Assembly (NCBI RefSeq): GCF_006717095.1
Contig: NZ_VFQE01000002.1
Coordinates: forward strand, 434,001-498,000
Reading direction: 5' to 3'
Length of the DNA stretch: 64,000 nucleotides
Source: Blastococcus colisei
GTDB taxonomy: Bacteria; Actinomycetota; Actinomycetes; Mycobacteriales; Geodermatophilaceae
Position 1 is the first letter of the stretch. Every line of letters starts with the position of its first letter. Both the position numbers and the translations under genes were made by a program. The notes below the pieces were generated by a model that did no database searches, was not told the DNA's origin, and was given only the letters and a program-made list of their open reading frames with translations. Shown one piece after another: positions 20,648-28,546 of the stretch.

Positions 20648-21588
20648 CAGGAGGACGCCTCGTCGCGCGCGCTCTCGAGCAGGCCGAGCAGCGGCGCGCC
20701 CTCGTGCCGCTTCAGCCGACCCGCGGCCAGCGCGCGCTCGGTGGTGCGCCGTGCCATGGCGACGTAGGCCGCGACCGAGTCGGGCGCCCGCTCGGTGAGC
20801 GTCTGCAGGTGGTCGCGGACGGTGCCGACGTCCCCCCGGCTGACCGGACCGGTGAGCCCCCGGTCGCCGCGGCGCAGCCCGTTGTCCAACGCCGCGGTGA
20901 GCAGCGGCGCCAGGACGCGCGCCGGGTCGCCGATGCCCGCCGTCCGCAGCAGGTCGGCGGCCTCGGCGACGAGGGTGACCAGGTGGTTGGCGCCGGTGAC
21001 CAGGGCCGCGTGGTAGAGCCGCCGGTCCTCCTCGGCCACGAAGAAGGGCTCACCACCCATCTCGAGCACCAGGGTCTCGGCGACCGCGCGGTACTCGGGG
21101 CGGCTCGTGACACCGAAGGGGGCGCCGCTCAGCCGGTCGGCGTCCTCGGGGGCGCCGGAGAAGGTCATGGCCGGGTGCAGGGCCAACGGCAGGACGCCGG
21201 CGCGCTCCGCGGGGGCGAGCACGGCGAGCCCGTGGGCGCCGGAGGTGTGGAAGGTGAGCTGGCCGGGCCGCCAGGCGCCGGTCTCGGCCAGGCCGGCGAC
21301 CAGGCCGGCGAGGGTGTCGTCCGGGACGGCCAGCACGACCAGGTCGGAGGCGGCGACCACCTCGTCCGCCGGGACGAGCGGGGCCCCGGGGAGCAGCCGG
21401 GCGGCGCGTTCGGCGGAGGCGGTGGACAGACCCGAGGCGGCGACCACGTCGTGTCCGGCGGCGGTGAGCGCGGCTCCCAGGACGGCGCCGACGCGGCCGG
21501 CGCCGATGACGCCCACGCGGAGGCGGGCCGGCGCGGCAGAGGCCGGGGGGAGCCCGGCAACGCGATGGGTCCTGCGGGCAGCAGGCAT
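20644..21588 (-). CDS. Rossmann-fold/DUF2520 protein (Rv3603c type), candidate ketopantoate reductase-like
   Basis: A 314-residue protein. The N-terminal NAD(P)-binding fold has [13 protein letters not shown] (residues 26-38) and the C-terminal all-helical DUF2520 domain starts at about 170 (HPAMTFSG ... [14 protein letters not shown]). The architecture resembles ketopantoate and pyrroline-carboxylate reductases. Coupling to panC by a 4-nt overlap makes a role in pantothenate supply plausible, for example reducing ketopantoate, but no sequence proof exists. ATG 21588 is preceded by GAGAGGG; the longer open frame upstream lacks similarity. It is the first gene of this minus-strand group. Confidence 0.8.
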   Translation of the reverse strand: MPAARRTHRVAGLPPASAAPARLRVGVIGAGRVGAVLGAALTAAGHDVVAASGLSTASAERAARLLPGAPLVPADEVVAASDLVVLAVPDDTLAGLVAGLAETGAWRPGQLTFHTSGAHGLAVLAPAERAGVLPLALHPAMTFSGAPEDADRLSGAPFGVTSRPEYRAVAETLVLEMGGEPFFVAEEDRRLYHAALVTGANHLVTLVAEAADLLRTAGIGDPARVLAPLLTAALDNGLRRGDRGLTGPVSRGDVGTVRDHLQTLTERAPDSVAAYVAMARRTTERALAAGRLKRHEGAPLLGLLESARDEASSW

Positions 21589-21896
21589 CGGTGCACCCTC
21601 TCGTTCCAGTCCCTGACGGGTACCGGACGTCGGTGGCCTCCACGTTGGAGACCGCTCGGGGGTCGTGCGGTTCGAGCGCGTCGTGCTCGGTGGTGCCGCC
21701 TGCTGCAACCGGATGTGTCGCGCAGGTGGACCGCCGAAGGCGAGTGTGGAACCGGTTCCCGCGCCCCGCAACGTCTGGCGGCTGTGTCCTGCCTCACCCG
21801 GCGTCCCCGGGGCACCCGATCGGGTGGGGCGGCGGAGAGGCCGGCCACAGCCCCTAGCGTGGGCGCCGTCAGCAGAGCGGACGACAGGAGGACGGC
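21589..21896. other. divergent intergenic region between DUF2520-panC-panD and the SDR gene
   Basis: 308 bp with no supported gene. It should hold the promoter of the pantothenate group (minus strand). On the plus strand TAGCGT at 21855-21860 is a fair -10 for the SDR gene, and AGGAGG at 21886-21891 is its ribosome-binding site. The imperfect palindrome GGAACCGGTTCC near 21750 is a possible operator; nothing else stands out. Confidence 0.4.
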
Positions 21897-22646
21897 GTGG
21901 GCACGATGGACGGGCGGACAGCGCTGGTGACCGGCGGCAGCCGGGGTATCGGACTGGCGATCGCACGGAGCCTGGTCGACCGGGGCGCCCGCGTCGTGCT
22001 CACCGCGCGCAAGCCCGAGGCGCTCGCCGAGGCGGTCGAGAGCCTCGGTGGGCCGGAGGTCGCCGTCGCCGTCCCCGGTCACGCCGGGGATGCCGAGCAC
22101 CGGGCCGGGGCGGTCCGGACGGCGGTCGAGACCTTCGGCAGCCTGGACATGCTGGTCGGCAACGTCGGGGTGAACCCGGTCTACGGGCCGATGGTGGATC
22201 TGGACCTCGATGCCTTCCGCAAGATCCTCGACACCAACGTGGTCTCCTCGCTGGGGCTGGTGCAGGAGGCGTGGCGGGCCTGGATGGCCGAGCACGGCGG
22301 ATCGGTCCTGTTCGTCGCATCGGTGGCCGGGCTTCGGTCGTCGGAGAACATCGGCGCCTACGGGGTCAGCAAGGCCGCGGTGATCAACCTGACCACCCAG
22401 CTGGCCGTCGAGCTCGGGCCGACGGTGCGGGTCAACGCGGTGGCCCCGGCCGTGGTGAAGACCCGCTTCGCCGGCGCGCTGTACGAGGGCCGGGAGGCCG
22501 AGGTGGCCGCCGAGTACCCGGCCGGCCGGCTCGGCGTCCCCGAGGACGTCGGTGAGGCAGCCGCCTACCTGCTGGGCGAGGGCGCCGGCTGGGTCACCGG
22601 CCAGACGCTGGTGCTGGACGGCGGGCGGCTGTCGCGCGGGCGGTAA
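21897..22646 (+). CDS. short-chain dehydrogenase/reductase (FabG-like)
   Basis: A 249-residue classical SDR. The cofactor motif TGGSRGIG is at 12-19, the NVGVN (NAG-like) element at 89-93, and the catalytic residues are Ser142, Tyr155 and Lys159 (YGVSK). The C-terminal PAVVKTRF and DGGRLSRGR segments are typical. The Arg after TGGS suggests NADPH preference. The substrate is not predictable; FabG-like ketoacyl reduction is only one option. It has its own -10 (21855) and ribosome-binding site and a terminator at 22651. No equivalent sits between Rv3603c and Rv3604c in M. tuberculosis, so it looks like a local addition. Confidence 0.85.
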   Translation: MGTMDGRTALVTGGSRGIGLAIARSLVDRGARVVLTARKPEALAEAVESLGGPEVAVAVPGHAGDAEHRAGAVRTAVETFGSLDMLVGNVGVNPVYGPMVDLDLDAFRKILDTNVVSSLGLVQEAWRAWMAEHGGSVLFVASVAGLRSSENIGAYGVSKAAVINLTTQLAVELGPTVRVNAVAPAVVKTRFAGALYEGREAEVAAEYPAGRLGVPEDVGEAAAYLLGEGAGWVTGQTLVLDGGRLSRGR

Positions 22647-22650
22647 GAGG

Positions 22651-22704
22651 ACCCCCTTGCCCCCCCACCGCTCGCAGGCTCGCGGCGGGCCCCTGCAAGG
22701 GGCC
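22651..22704. terminator. hairpin between convergent SDR and DUF6779-like genes
   Basis: The outer arm CCCCTTGC (22653-22660) pairs with GCAAGGGG (22695-22702), enclosing a smaller CCGC...GCGG stem. The convergent stop codons lie just outside at 22646 and 22706, so it probably serves both genes. Confidence 0.6.
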
Positions 22705-22705
22705 G

Positions 22706-24295
22706 TCAGTTGGTGCGGAGCACGCGGGCCAGCACGTCGTCGGGCTCGTCCTCGTCGCGGTAGCGGCGCCGGCGGCGCCCGCCGGTCGCGGTCCCACCGT
22801 TCTCGGCCAGGATGTCGGCCAGCCGCTTCTCCTGCCCAGGCGGCCCGGACCGCTCGGGCTCGACGCGGATCGCCGGGTTGGCGGGCACGGCGGGGCGCTG
22901 CGCCGTGGGGACCACGGCGGGGTCCGCGAGCGGCTCGTCCCCGCGACGACGGCGCGGCGGCACCTCCGGCCGGAACGAGGTCGGCTCTGCGTCGAGGGGC
23001 CCGGCGTCGATGAGCGAGCGCGCGGCCAGCCACTCCAGCGGGGACGGCAGCGGCTCCGGCGCGGCCACCGGCGGCGGGGCGACCGGGTGCGCCGTCGTCG
23101 GCGGAAGGGTGCCGGCGTCGGAGCCCCACGGCGGGGCCGCCAACGGGAAGGCTGCGGTCGGGGGCCACGGCTCGGCCGTGCCGTGGCGGGCGTGCTCTGG
23201 GGTGTCGGCCCGCGCGGCCGACCACAGCGGCGTGTCCTCGTCGACGTCGCCGTGAGTGTGGCCGGACGCCGACCAGCGGTCGTCCGGCGACGGTGACGCG
23301 GGCGTCTCCCAGGAGCGCCCCGAGAGCGTCTCCCAGGTGGCGGTCGGTGGCGTCTCCCAGGATCGGGGGCGGTCCGGCTCGGACTCCCAGCTGGGGCGCC
23401 AGGACGGCGACGGGACGGGCCGGGACGGCGGCGGCCCGGAGGGCAGCGGAGATACCGGTGCACGCTCCACACGCACCTGGTCGAACTGGCGGGTCTCGCG
23501 CGACTCGTCGAGCCGGACGGCGGGCCACCCGCCCGTGAGTTCACGCGGCGGGGCGTCGTCGGTCCACCGCGTCGCGGCGTCGAGCGCCCGCCCGGGGACG
23601 TCCTGCACGTCGGAGGTCAGCCGGCTGGCCTGGGTGCGCATCACGATGCGCTCGATGAGCATCTCGCTGGACAGCTGCTCGGTGAACTCCTGGCGCAGCC
23701 GGCCCATGTCGTCGCGCAGCTCGGCCAGCTGACCCAGCTCCTGCCGGAGCGAGGTCAGCGCGGCGACGTCGTCCCGGAGCGCGGCGACCCGCGCCACCTC
23801 CTCGCGCAGCGACGAGAGCGCCGCGATGTCGGTGCGCAGCTCGGCGACCCGGGCCACCTCGTCGCGCAGCTCGGTCAGGCCGGCGAGGTCCTCGCGCAGC
23901 CCGTCCAGCTCGGTCCGCATGGACTCCTCGGCCTCGCGACGGAGTTCGGCCTCCAGGCCCAGCTCGTACTCGCGGCGGGCCGCGACCTCGCGGTCGAGCT
24001 CGTACTCGTAGGCGTGGCGGAGCTCGGCCTCGCGCGCCTTCGCCGCCACCCGCTCGGTCGACCGGGACGCCGCTGCGAACGTCGCGAGGACGAACGCCCA
24101 GGCCACGCCCACGACGGCCAGCTTCAGGACCTGCGGGTTGTCGGTGAGGAACACCGCGAGGGTCGCCCCGACGGCGAGCAGGAAACCGCCGGCCTGCAGC
24201 AGGATCCGGCGGTCGGCGACGCCGGTGCGCGGACCGACGCCGGTGCGCGGACCGACGCCGGTGCGCGGAGCGACGTCGTCCTCGCGCAGCGGCAT
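22706..24295 (-). CDS. membrane protein with long coiled coil (DUF6779/Rv3604c type)
   Basis: A 529-residue protein. An N-terminal tandem repeat (RTGVGP x3, residues ~11-26) precedes two transmembrane helices (~30-49 and ~55-75). A heptad-like Leu/Arg/Glu coiled coil spans ~80-220 with periodic LREEVARVAALRDDVAAL-type units. The C-terminal half is Pro/Trp/Ser-rich, low-complexity and probably disordered, ending in a basic RRRRYRDEDEPDD segment. The position upstream of the DUF3180-fol genes matches Rv3604c. Scaffold or envelope roles are conceivable but unproven. ATG 24295 is the first start in frame. Confidence 0.7.
   Translation of the reverse strand: MPLREDDVAPRTGVGPRTGVGPRTGVADRRILLQAGGFLLAVGATLAVFLTDNPQVLKLAVVGVAWAFVLATFAAASRSTERVAAKAREAELRHAYEYELDREVAARREYELGLEAELRREAEESMRTELDGLREDLAGLTELRDEVARVAELRTDIAALSSLREEVARVAALRDDVAALTSLRQELGQLAELRDDMGRLRQEFTEQLSSEMLIERIVMRTQASRLTSDVQDVPGRALDAATRWTDDAPPRELTGGWPAVRLDESRETRQFDQVRVERAPVSPLPSGPPPSRPVPSPSWRPSWESEPDRPRSWETPPTATWETLSGRSWETPASPSPDDRWSASGHTHGDVDEDTPLWSAARADTPEHARHGTAEPWPPTAAFPLAAPPWGSDAGTLPPTTAHPVAPPPVAAPEPLPSPLEWLAARSLIDAGPLDAEPTSFRPEVPPRRRRGDEPLADPAVVPTAQRPAVPANPAIRVEPERSGPPGQEKRLADILAENGGTATGGRRRRRYRDEDEPDDVLARVLRTN
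24216..24269 (-). repeat. 18-bp x3 in-frame tandem repeat at the 5' end of the coiled-coil protein gene
   Basis: Three consecutive copies of CCGACGCCGGTGCGCGGA (the first begins with G). They encode RTGVGP repeats before the first membrane helix. The unit is a multiple of three, so slippage would change length without a frameshift. Confidence 0.9.
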
Positions 24296-24375
24296 GGCCC
24301 CAGCGTAGCGGCGGAACGCGCCGTCCTCCGGGCAGGAAACGACGTCGTGACCGAGCCGTCGCCGACGTCGGCTGC

Positions 24376-24381
24376 GAGAGT
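24376..24381 (+). promoter_or_regulatory. candidate -10 element giving a leaderless DUF1684 mRNA
   Basis: GAGAGT ends 6 nt before the GTG at 24388, with no Shine-Dalgarno sequence. The match to TANNNT is weak at position 1. Confidence 0.3.
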
Positions 24382-24387
24382 GGCGCG

Positions 24388-24993
24388 GTGACCCTCAGCC
24401 TGCTCGGATGGCGCCGCCAGGTGGCCGCGCTGTACGCCGCCGCACGGTCGGCGAAGGACCCGGAGACCGGCTGGCGGAGCTGGCGGGACGGCCGCGACGA
24501 ACTCTTCGCCGCCCACCCCGACTCACCGCTGGACGAGGCCGCGCGAGCGGCGTTCACCGGGCTGCCCTACGCCGGCTACGACCCGGCGCTGCGGTTCGAG
24601 GCGGTGCTGGAACCGGCTCCCGCTGCGCGGCTGGAGGTGCCGACGGCGGCGGACGGCACGGTGCTGCTGGACCGGATCGGCACCGCGGCGCTCGGCGCGG
24701 TGGGCCGCGTCGACGTCTGGTGGCTGGGCGGCTACGGCGGCGGGGTCTTCCTCCCGTTGCGCGACGGGACGGCCGGGAACACCACCTACGGCGGCGGCCG
24801 CTACCTGCTGGACACCGTCAAGGGCGCCGACCTCGGCGGGAACGACGCCAGGCTGGTGGTCGACCTCAACTTCGCCTACCACCCGTCGTGCACCTACGAC
24901 CCGCGCTGGTCCTGCCCGCTGGCGCCGGAGGGCAACCGGACGCCGGCCCCGGTGGCCGCCGGGGAGCAGCTGCCCCGCGGCGGCTGGTACTGA
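24388..24993 (+). CDS. DUF1684 family protein
   Basis: A 201-residue soluble protein of the DUF1684 type. It has the N-terminal WRRQVAALYAAARSA and WRSWRDGRDELFAAHPDSPL, central FTGLPYAGYDPALRF, and the hallmark C-terminal blocks GGGRYLLDTVKGAD, VVDLNFAYHPSC and CPLAPEGN. The Cys/His pattern near the end (HPSCTYDPRWSCPLAP) is conserved in the family, but no biochemical role is established to my knowledge. It converges on the betaine transporter genes. Its downstream palindrome, 5 nt past the stop, has been split by an IS element. Confidence 0.8.
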   Translation: MTLSLLGWRRQVAALYAAARSAKDPETGWRSWRDGRDELFAAHPDSPLDEAARAAFTGLPYAGYDPALRFEAVLEPAPAARLEVPTAADGTVLLDRIGTAALGAVGRVDVWWLGGYGGGVFLPLRDGTAGNTTYGGGRYLLDTVKGADLGGNDARLVVDLNFAYHPSCTYDPRWSCPLAPEGNRTPAPVAAGEQLPRGGWY

Positions 24994-25014
24994 GAACGAT
25001 CAGGTTCGCTGATC

Positions 25015-26619
25015 GAGCCTGTCGCGCGAACGGTGGCGGATGAGCCGCCGCGGTGCATCGCTGGGTGATGTTGCGCTGTGAGTCGGGGGGCGGGCGCCGG
25101 TTGATGGTGGTCGGGAGCGGGGATAGTGGCCCGGTCAGCGCTGTCGGCGGTGCCGGCCGCCCCCGGATCAGGCGGTGGCCAGCCGGTGGGCGTGGATCTT
25201 GCGCAGGTTGTGCACGGTGCAGGCCAGCGACCACTCGGTCTTGGCGTTCTGCAGGCCGCGGCGGAGGAGCTGGCGTAGTCCCTGCCGGTCTTTGATCTGG
25301 CCGAAGACCGGTTCGACCGTGCGTCCTCGGAGGGCGTATTTCTCCGTGCCTTCGGGGGTGCGCAGCCTGTCCTGGGCGCGGGCGGTGGCCGGGCGGGAGG
25401 TCAGCGGTTTGTCCCCGGCGGGGTCCTCGCCGGCGGCGCGGCGTTCGTCGCTGATCATCGGGGCCAGCAGGCGCAGGCCGCGGGTCTCGGCCTCGGTGAA
25501 GGTCTCCTCGTTGGCGTAGCCGGCGTCGGCGACCCAGGTGTCGGGCGTCTCCTCGATGCCGGCCTGGTTCAGCTGCTCGGCGGCGTCATCGAGGACGGGA
25601 AACAGCTGATGGGCGTCGGTGGCCGCCTGGGTCAGCGTCTGGCCGACGATGAGCTGGTCTTCGGTGACCGCGGCCTGGGCGTTGTAGCCCTGCACCAGCC
25701 CCCGCCCGCCCCGCATCGTCCGCGAGTCCGGATCGGTGGCGTTGGCCCGCGGCGGCTTGTCCTTGTCCGGATTGCGGCCCGGTGGATGCTCGCCCGGTTG
25801 GGCGCCGCGGCGGGTGCCGGCGTCCTTGCGGCGCTGCCACTCGGCCTTCCTCACCTCCTGCTCGGCCACGGCCGCGGCCTGCTCGTCGTCCAGGCGCTGC
25901 TTGGCCTCCTTCAGTCGAGCCAACCGCTCGGCCCGCCGGCGCAGCGGCGGTGGCAGCTCATCCCCGCGGTCGTCGCCGTGTTCGGCGTCCTCGGCCGCGT
26001 CGATGCGCGTCTGTTCGTCGAGCAGCTCGGCGGCCAGCTGGTCGTAGCGGGCCTGCTCCTCGGCGACCTGGTGGGCCAGCGACGCCGAGGTGTGGTTCTT
26101 CGACCAGGAGGCGTTCGCGGCGATCTTCGTCCCGTCCACCGCGATCACGCCCAGCCGCACCATCCCGGCCTCGTGACACACCCGCAGCACCTGCGCGAAC
26201 AGCTCCTGCAGCGGCTGGCGGTGACGCGTGACGAACCGGGCGATCGTGGCGTGATCGGGCACCCGATTGCCGGCCAGCACCCGGAACGCCACATCGCGGA
26301 CACAGTGCCGCTCGATCGCCCGCGACGAGCGCACCCCGACCGCGTGCGCGTACAGCAGCACCGCCACCATCAGCGCCGGGTCGAACGCCGCCGCGCCCTG
26401 CCCGTTGGCCCGATACGAGCGCTTGAACCCCGACAGGTCGAACGAGTCCACCGCATCCTTGACCGTCCAGGCCAGCTCCCCGTCGGGCAGCCAATCCCGC
26501 ACATCCGGCGGCAGCAGGAACCCCTGATCGACATCCCCGCGGATGAAGTTCTGCGGCATACCCCAGTCTCCCGCCGCCCAGGATGATCATCAATCAGGCG
26601 CGCTTTGTGCGACAGGCTC
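25015..26619 (-). mobile_element. IS1182-family insertion sequence, intact, with GATC target duplication
   Basis: A 1605-bp element bounded by inverted repeats GAGCCTGTCGCGCGAA (25015-25030) and TTTGTGCGACAGGCTC (26604-26619), identical at 14 of 16 positions. GATC flanks both ends (25011-25014 and 26620-26623) and is the likely 4-bp target duplication. Because GATC is its own complement, the repeats can also be read as 4 bp longer. One full-length transposase gene fills most of it. About 138 bp between the left repeat and the transposase stop hold no gene. Confidence 0.85.
25168..26559 (-). CDS. IS1182-family DDE transposase
   Basis: A 463-residue uninterrupted transposase. The N-terminal DUF772-type helical domain (~35-125: AFDPALMVAVLLYAHAVG, VPDHATIARFVTRHR) is followed by a DDE_Tnp_1-like catalytic domain. 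Candidate catalytic residues are Asp142 (IAVDGTKIAANAS), Asp345 (WVADAGYAN) and Glu416 (RTVEPVFGQIK). A charged coiled-coil insertion (~160-250) separates the first two. No frameshift or stop is seen, so it may be active. Codon use is like the neighbours, suggesting an origin in a similar high-GC host. Confidence 0.93.
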   Translation of the reverse strand: MPQNFIRGDVDQGFLLPPDVRDWLPDGELAWTVKDAVDSFDLSGFKRSYRANGQGAAAFDPALMVAVLLYAHAVGVRSSRAIERHCVRDVAFRVLAGNRVPDHATIARFVTRHRQPLQELFAQVLRVCHEAGMVRLGVIAVDGTKIAANASWSKNHTSASLAHQVAEEQARYDQLAAELLDEQTRIDAAEDAEHGDDRGDELPPPLRRRAERLARLKEAKQRLDDEQAAAVAEQEVRKAEWQRRKDAGTRRGAQPGEHPPGRNPDKDKPPRANATDPDSRTMRGGRGLVQGYNAQAAVTEDQLIVGQTLTQAATDAHQLFPVLDDAAEQLNQAGIEETPDTWVADAGYANEETFTEAETRGLRLLAPMISDERRAAGEDPAGDKPLTSRPATARAQDRLRTPEGTEKYALRGRTVEPVFGQIKDRQGLRQLLRRGLQNAKTEWSLACTVHNLRKIHAHRLATA

Positions 26620-26687
26620 GATCGTCAGGGGTCCTCCCTCGCCACCGGTCGTGAGGGAGGACCCAGAACGGTGAGGTGGGTGGCCGA

Positions 26688-27689
26688 TCAGCCCTGAGCC
26701 AGCGCGCCGTCGGAGCTGAAGACCAGACCGAGGGAGACCTCGCCCTGCTGGATCGCGGCCTTGGTCAACGGGCCGCCGGCGTCGAGCTCCTGGAAGCCGG
26801 CGAACTCCAGCCCGTAGGTCTCCTCCAGACCCGGCTGGCAGAACGGCCGCTCCGGGCACTCGCCAGGTCCGCCCAGCACCAGGGATCCGTCGCCGCACGC
26901 CTCGGCCAGCTCCGACAGGGTGCTCACGCCGAGCTCGTCGGCGAAGGCCTGGGTGACGGCGAAGGCGTTCTGGTCGGCGGCCTCGGACGGCTCGCCGAAC
27001 ACCAGCCCGGCCTCCTCGGCCAGGGGCATCAGCGCCTCGACCGTGGCCTCGACGTCCCCGGAGGCCACCTGGTTGGCCTCGTCGCCCTCGATGAACTCGG
27101 TGACGGTGGACAGGTACTCGGGGAAGACCTGGATCTCGCCGCGCTGCAGCGCCGGCAGGTAGAGCTCGCGGTTGCCGACCTCCTGCACCGTGGCATCGAA
27201 GCCGGCGGCAGCGAGCACGTCGGCGTAGATGTTGGCGAGAACGGTCGACTCGGTGAAGTTGGCACCGCCGACCGCGATCGTCCCGCTGCCCTGCTCGAGG
27301 CTGCCGGTGTCGATGTTGTCCTCGACCCAGGCGGCCGCGACGTCCTCGGCGCTCTGCCGTTCGACGTCGACGGCGGCATTCATCTCGACCAGCTCGTCGG
27401 TGGTCAGCTCGGCCGACACCGCGTCGAGGGCCGGCAGCAGCGCCGGGTTCGCCTGGGCGGCGGCGGCGTTGACCGCCGGGATGATGTTGTCGGCGTTCTG
27501 CAGGCTCTGGTCGTCCTCGAGGACGACCAGCTGGTCCCCGGCGATCGGGGCGCAGGCCTCGCCCGACGCCGCGGTTCCGCCGCCCCCGCCGTCCCCGCCT
27601 CCGGTGCCGGAGGACCCGGACTCCCCGCAGGCCGCCGTCAGGGCCACCGCCAGTGCGAGTGGGGCGAATGTCCGGATACGCGTGCGCAT
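26688..27689 (-). CDS. glycine-betaine/choline-type ABC transporter substrate-binding lipoprotein, circularly permuted
   Basis: A 333-residue lipoprotein (lipobox TAAC, Cys21; Gly-rich linker 24-42) of the ProX/OpuAC type. The domain order is unusual. Residues 54-125 (LVVLEDDQSLQNADNIIPAV ... ALDAVSAELTT ... AAAWVEDN) match what is normally the C-terminal segment of the family. Residues 138-333 start with the usual N-terminal strand TIAVGGANFTES and end at GLVFSSDGALAQG, which normally runs straight into LVVLEDD. It is last in a permease-permease-binding protein series and is probably an osmoprotectant receptor. The ligand-cage aromatics cannot be assigned with certainty. Confidence 0.85.
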   Translation of the reverse strand: MRTRIRTFAPLALAVALTAACGESGSSGTGGGDGGGGGTAASGEACAPIAGDQLVVLEDDQSLQNADNIIPAVNAAAAQANPALLPALDAVSAELTTDELVEMNAAVDVERQSAEDVAAAWVEDNIDTGSLEQGSGTIAVGGANFTESTVLANIYADVLAAAGFDATVQEVGNRELYLPALQRGEIQVFPEYLSTVTEFIEGDEANQVASGDVEATVEALMPLAEEAGLVFGEPSEAADQNAFAVTQAFADELGVSTLSELAEACGDGSLVLGGPGECPERPFCQPGLEETYGLEFAGFQELDAGGPLTKAAIQQGEVSLGLVFSSDGALAQG

Positions 27690-27710
27690 GCTGCCCGCCT
27701 TCTGTGTCCC

Positions 27711-27732
27711 GTGACCGCCCTGGTGCGGTCAC
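27711..27732 (-). terminator. hairpin just upstream of the binding-protein gene
   Basis: GTGACCGC (27711-27718) pairs with GCGGTCAC (27725-27732) around a 6-nt loop, 22 nt before the binding-protein start. It could be an mRNA-processing or attenuation stem adjusting expression of the binding protein relative to the permeases. Confidence 0.4.
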
Positions 27733-27775
27733 GCGTGTCTGGCGGGAGGTGCTCCCGCGCACCCCATCGAACCCC

Positions 27776-27793
27776 TGCGTTGCACACAACGCA
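27776..27793. promoter_or_regulatory. 18-bp inverted repeat, possible operator
   Basis: TGCGTTG, 4 nt, CAACGCA: a perfect 7-bp inverted repeat in the 122-bp gap between the second permease and the binding-protein gene. It may be an operator for a separate binding-protein promoter. No regulator gene is adjacent. Confidence 0.4.
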
Positions 27794-27811
27794 AACGTCG
27801 TTCCCGTTCTG

Positions 27812-28546
27812 TTACAGGGGGACGCCGGACGCGGTCGGTTCCGGCGTCCCGGCCGCCGACCGGGACGCCGGCCGGAGGAAGGGCAGCCGCTTCGGACCCG
27901 GGGTCGCGGCCCACGACACCGCGGCGAGCACGACCTCGGTGAGCACCGCCAGCAGGGCCACCAGGGCGGCGCCGGCCAGGACCACGCCGTAGTTCTGCTG
28001 GGCGAAGCCGAGGGTGATGATTCGACCCAGTCCGCCGCCGGCGACCAGCGCGGCCAGCGTCGCGGTGGCGACGACCTGCACCGCAGCGGTCCGCACGCCG
28101 GTCATCAGCAGCGGCGCGGCCAGGGGCAGCTCGGCCCGGAGGATCACCTGCCGGCCGCTCATCCCCATCGCCCGGGAGGCCTCGACGACGTCGCGGTCCA
28201 CTCCACGGAAGCCGACGTAGGTGTTGGTCAGGATCGGCGGGACGGCGAACACCGCCAGCGCGATCGTCGTCGCGGTCGGCCCGAAGCCGATCGGGGTGAC
28301 CGCGAAGAGGGTGAGCAGGGCCAGCGTCGGGACGGCGCGCGACACGTTGGACAGGGCCACCGTGAAGCCCCCGCCCCGACCGGTGTGCCCGAGGACCATG
28401 CCCACCGGTACGGCGATCACCACCGCCGCCAGCACCGCCAGCGCGGAGATGCGCAGGTGTTCGGCGAGGAGGTCGAGGATGCCGCCGCGGCGGGTCCAGT
28501 TGAACGGATCGTTGAGGTAGACCAGCGCCTCCTGCCACAGGCTCAT
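27812..28546 (-). CDS. ABC transporter permease (betaine/choline type)
   Basis: A 244-residue inner-membrane permease with about six hydrophobic segments. The BPD_transp_1 coupling loop is EASRAMGMSGRQVILRAELP, followed by LPLAAPLLMTGVR and GGGLGRIITLGF, typical of OpuBB/ProW-like subunits. The C-terminal ~35 residues are a Pro/Arg-rich cytoplasmic tail. ATG 28546 overlaps the stop of the preceding permease gene by 4 nt (ATGA); the longer upstream frame is discarded. The two different permeases probably form a heterodimer served by the divergent ATPase. Confidence 0.9.
   Translation of the reverse strand: MSLWQEALVYLNDPFNWTRRGGILDLLAEHLRISALAVLAAVVIAVPVGMVLGHTGRGGGFTVALSNVSRAVPTLALLTLFAVTPIGFGPTATTIALAVFAVPPILTNTYVGFRGVDRDVVEASRAMGMSGRQVILRAELPLAAPLLMTGVRTAAVQVVATATLAALVAGGGLGRIITLGFAQQNYGVVLAGAALVALLAVLTEVVLAAVSWAATPGPKRLPFLRPASRSAAGTPEPTASGVPL

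Larger units (their letters stand above)
24998..26664. repeat. copy B of the convergent-gene palindrome, interrupted by an IS
   Basis: Left part GATCAGGTTCGCTGATC (24998-25014) corresponds to the outer arm of copy A (13298-13314). After the IS the sequence resumes with GATCGTCAGG and the inner hairpin GGGTCCTCCCTC (26629-26640) with its perfect complement at 26653-26664. Stem (12 bp) and loop (12 nt) lengths equal copy A. The distal outer arm of copy A is not recognisable here. Like copy A it lies between convergent genes. Confidence 0.8.
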
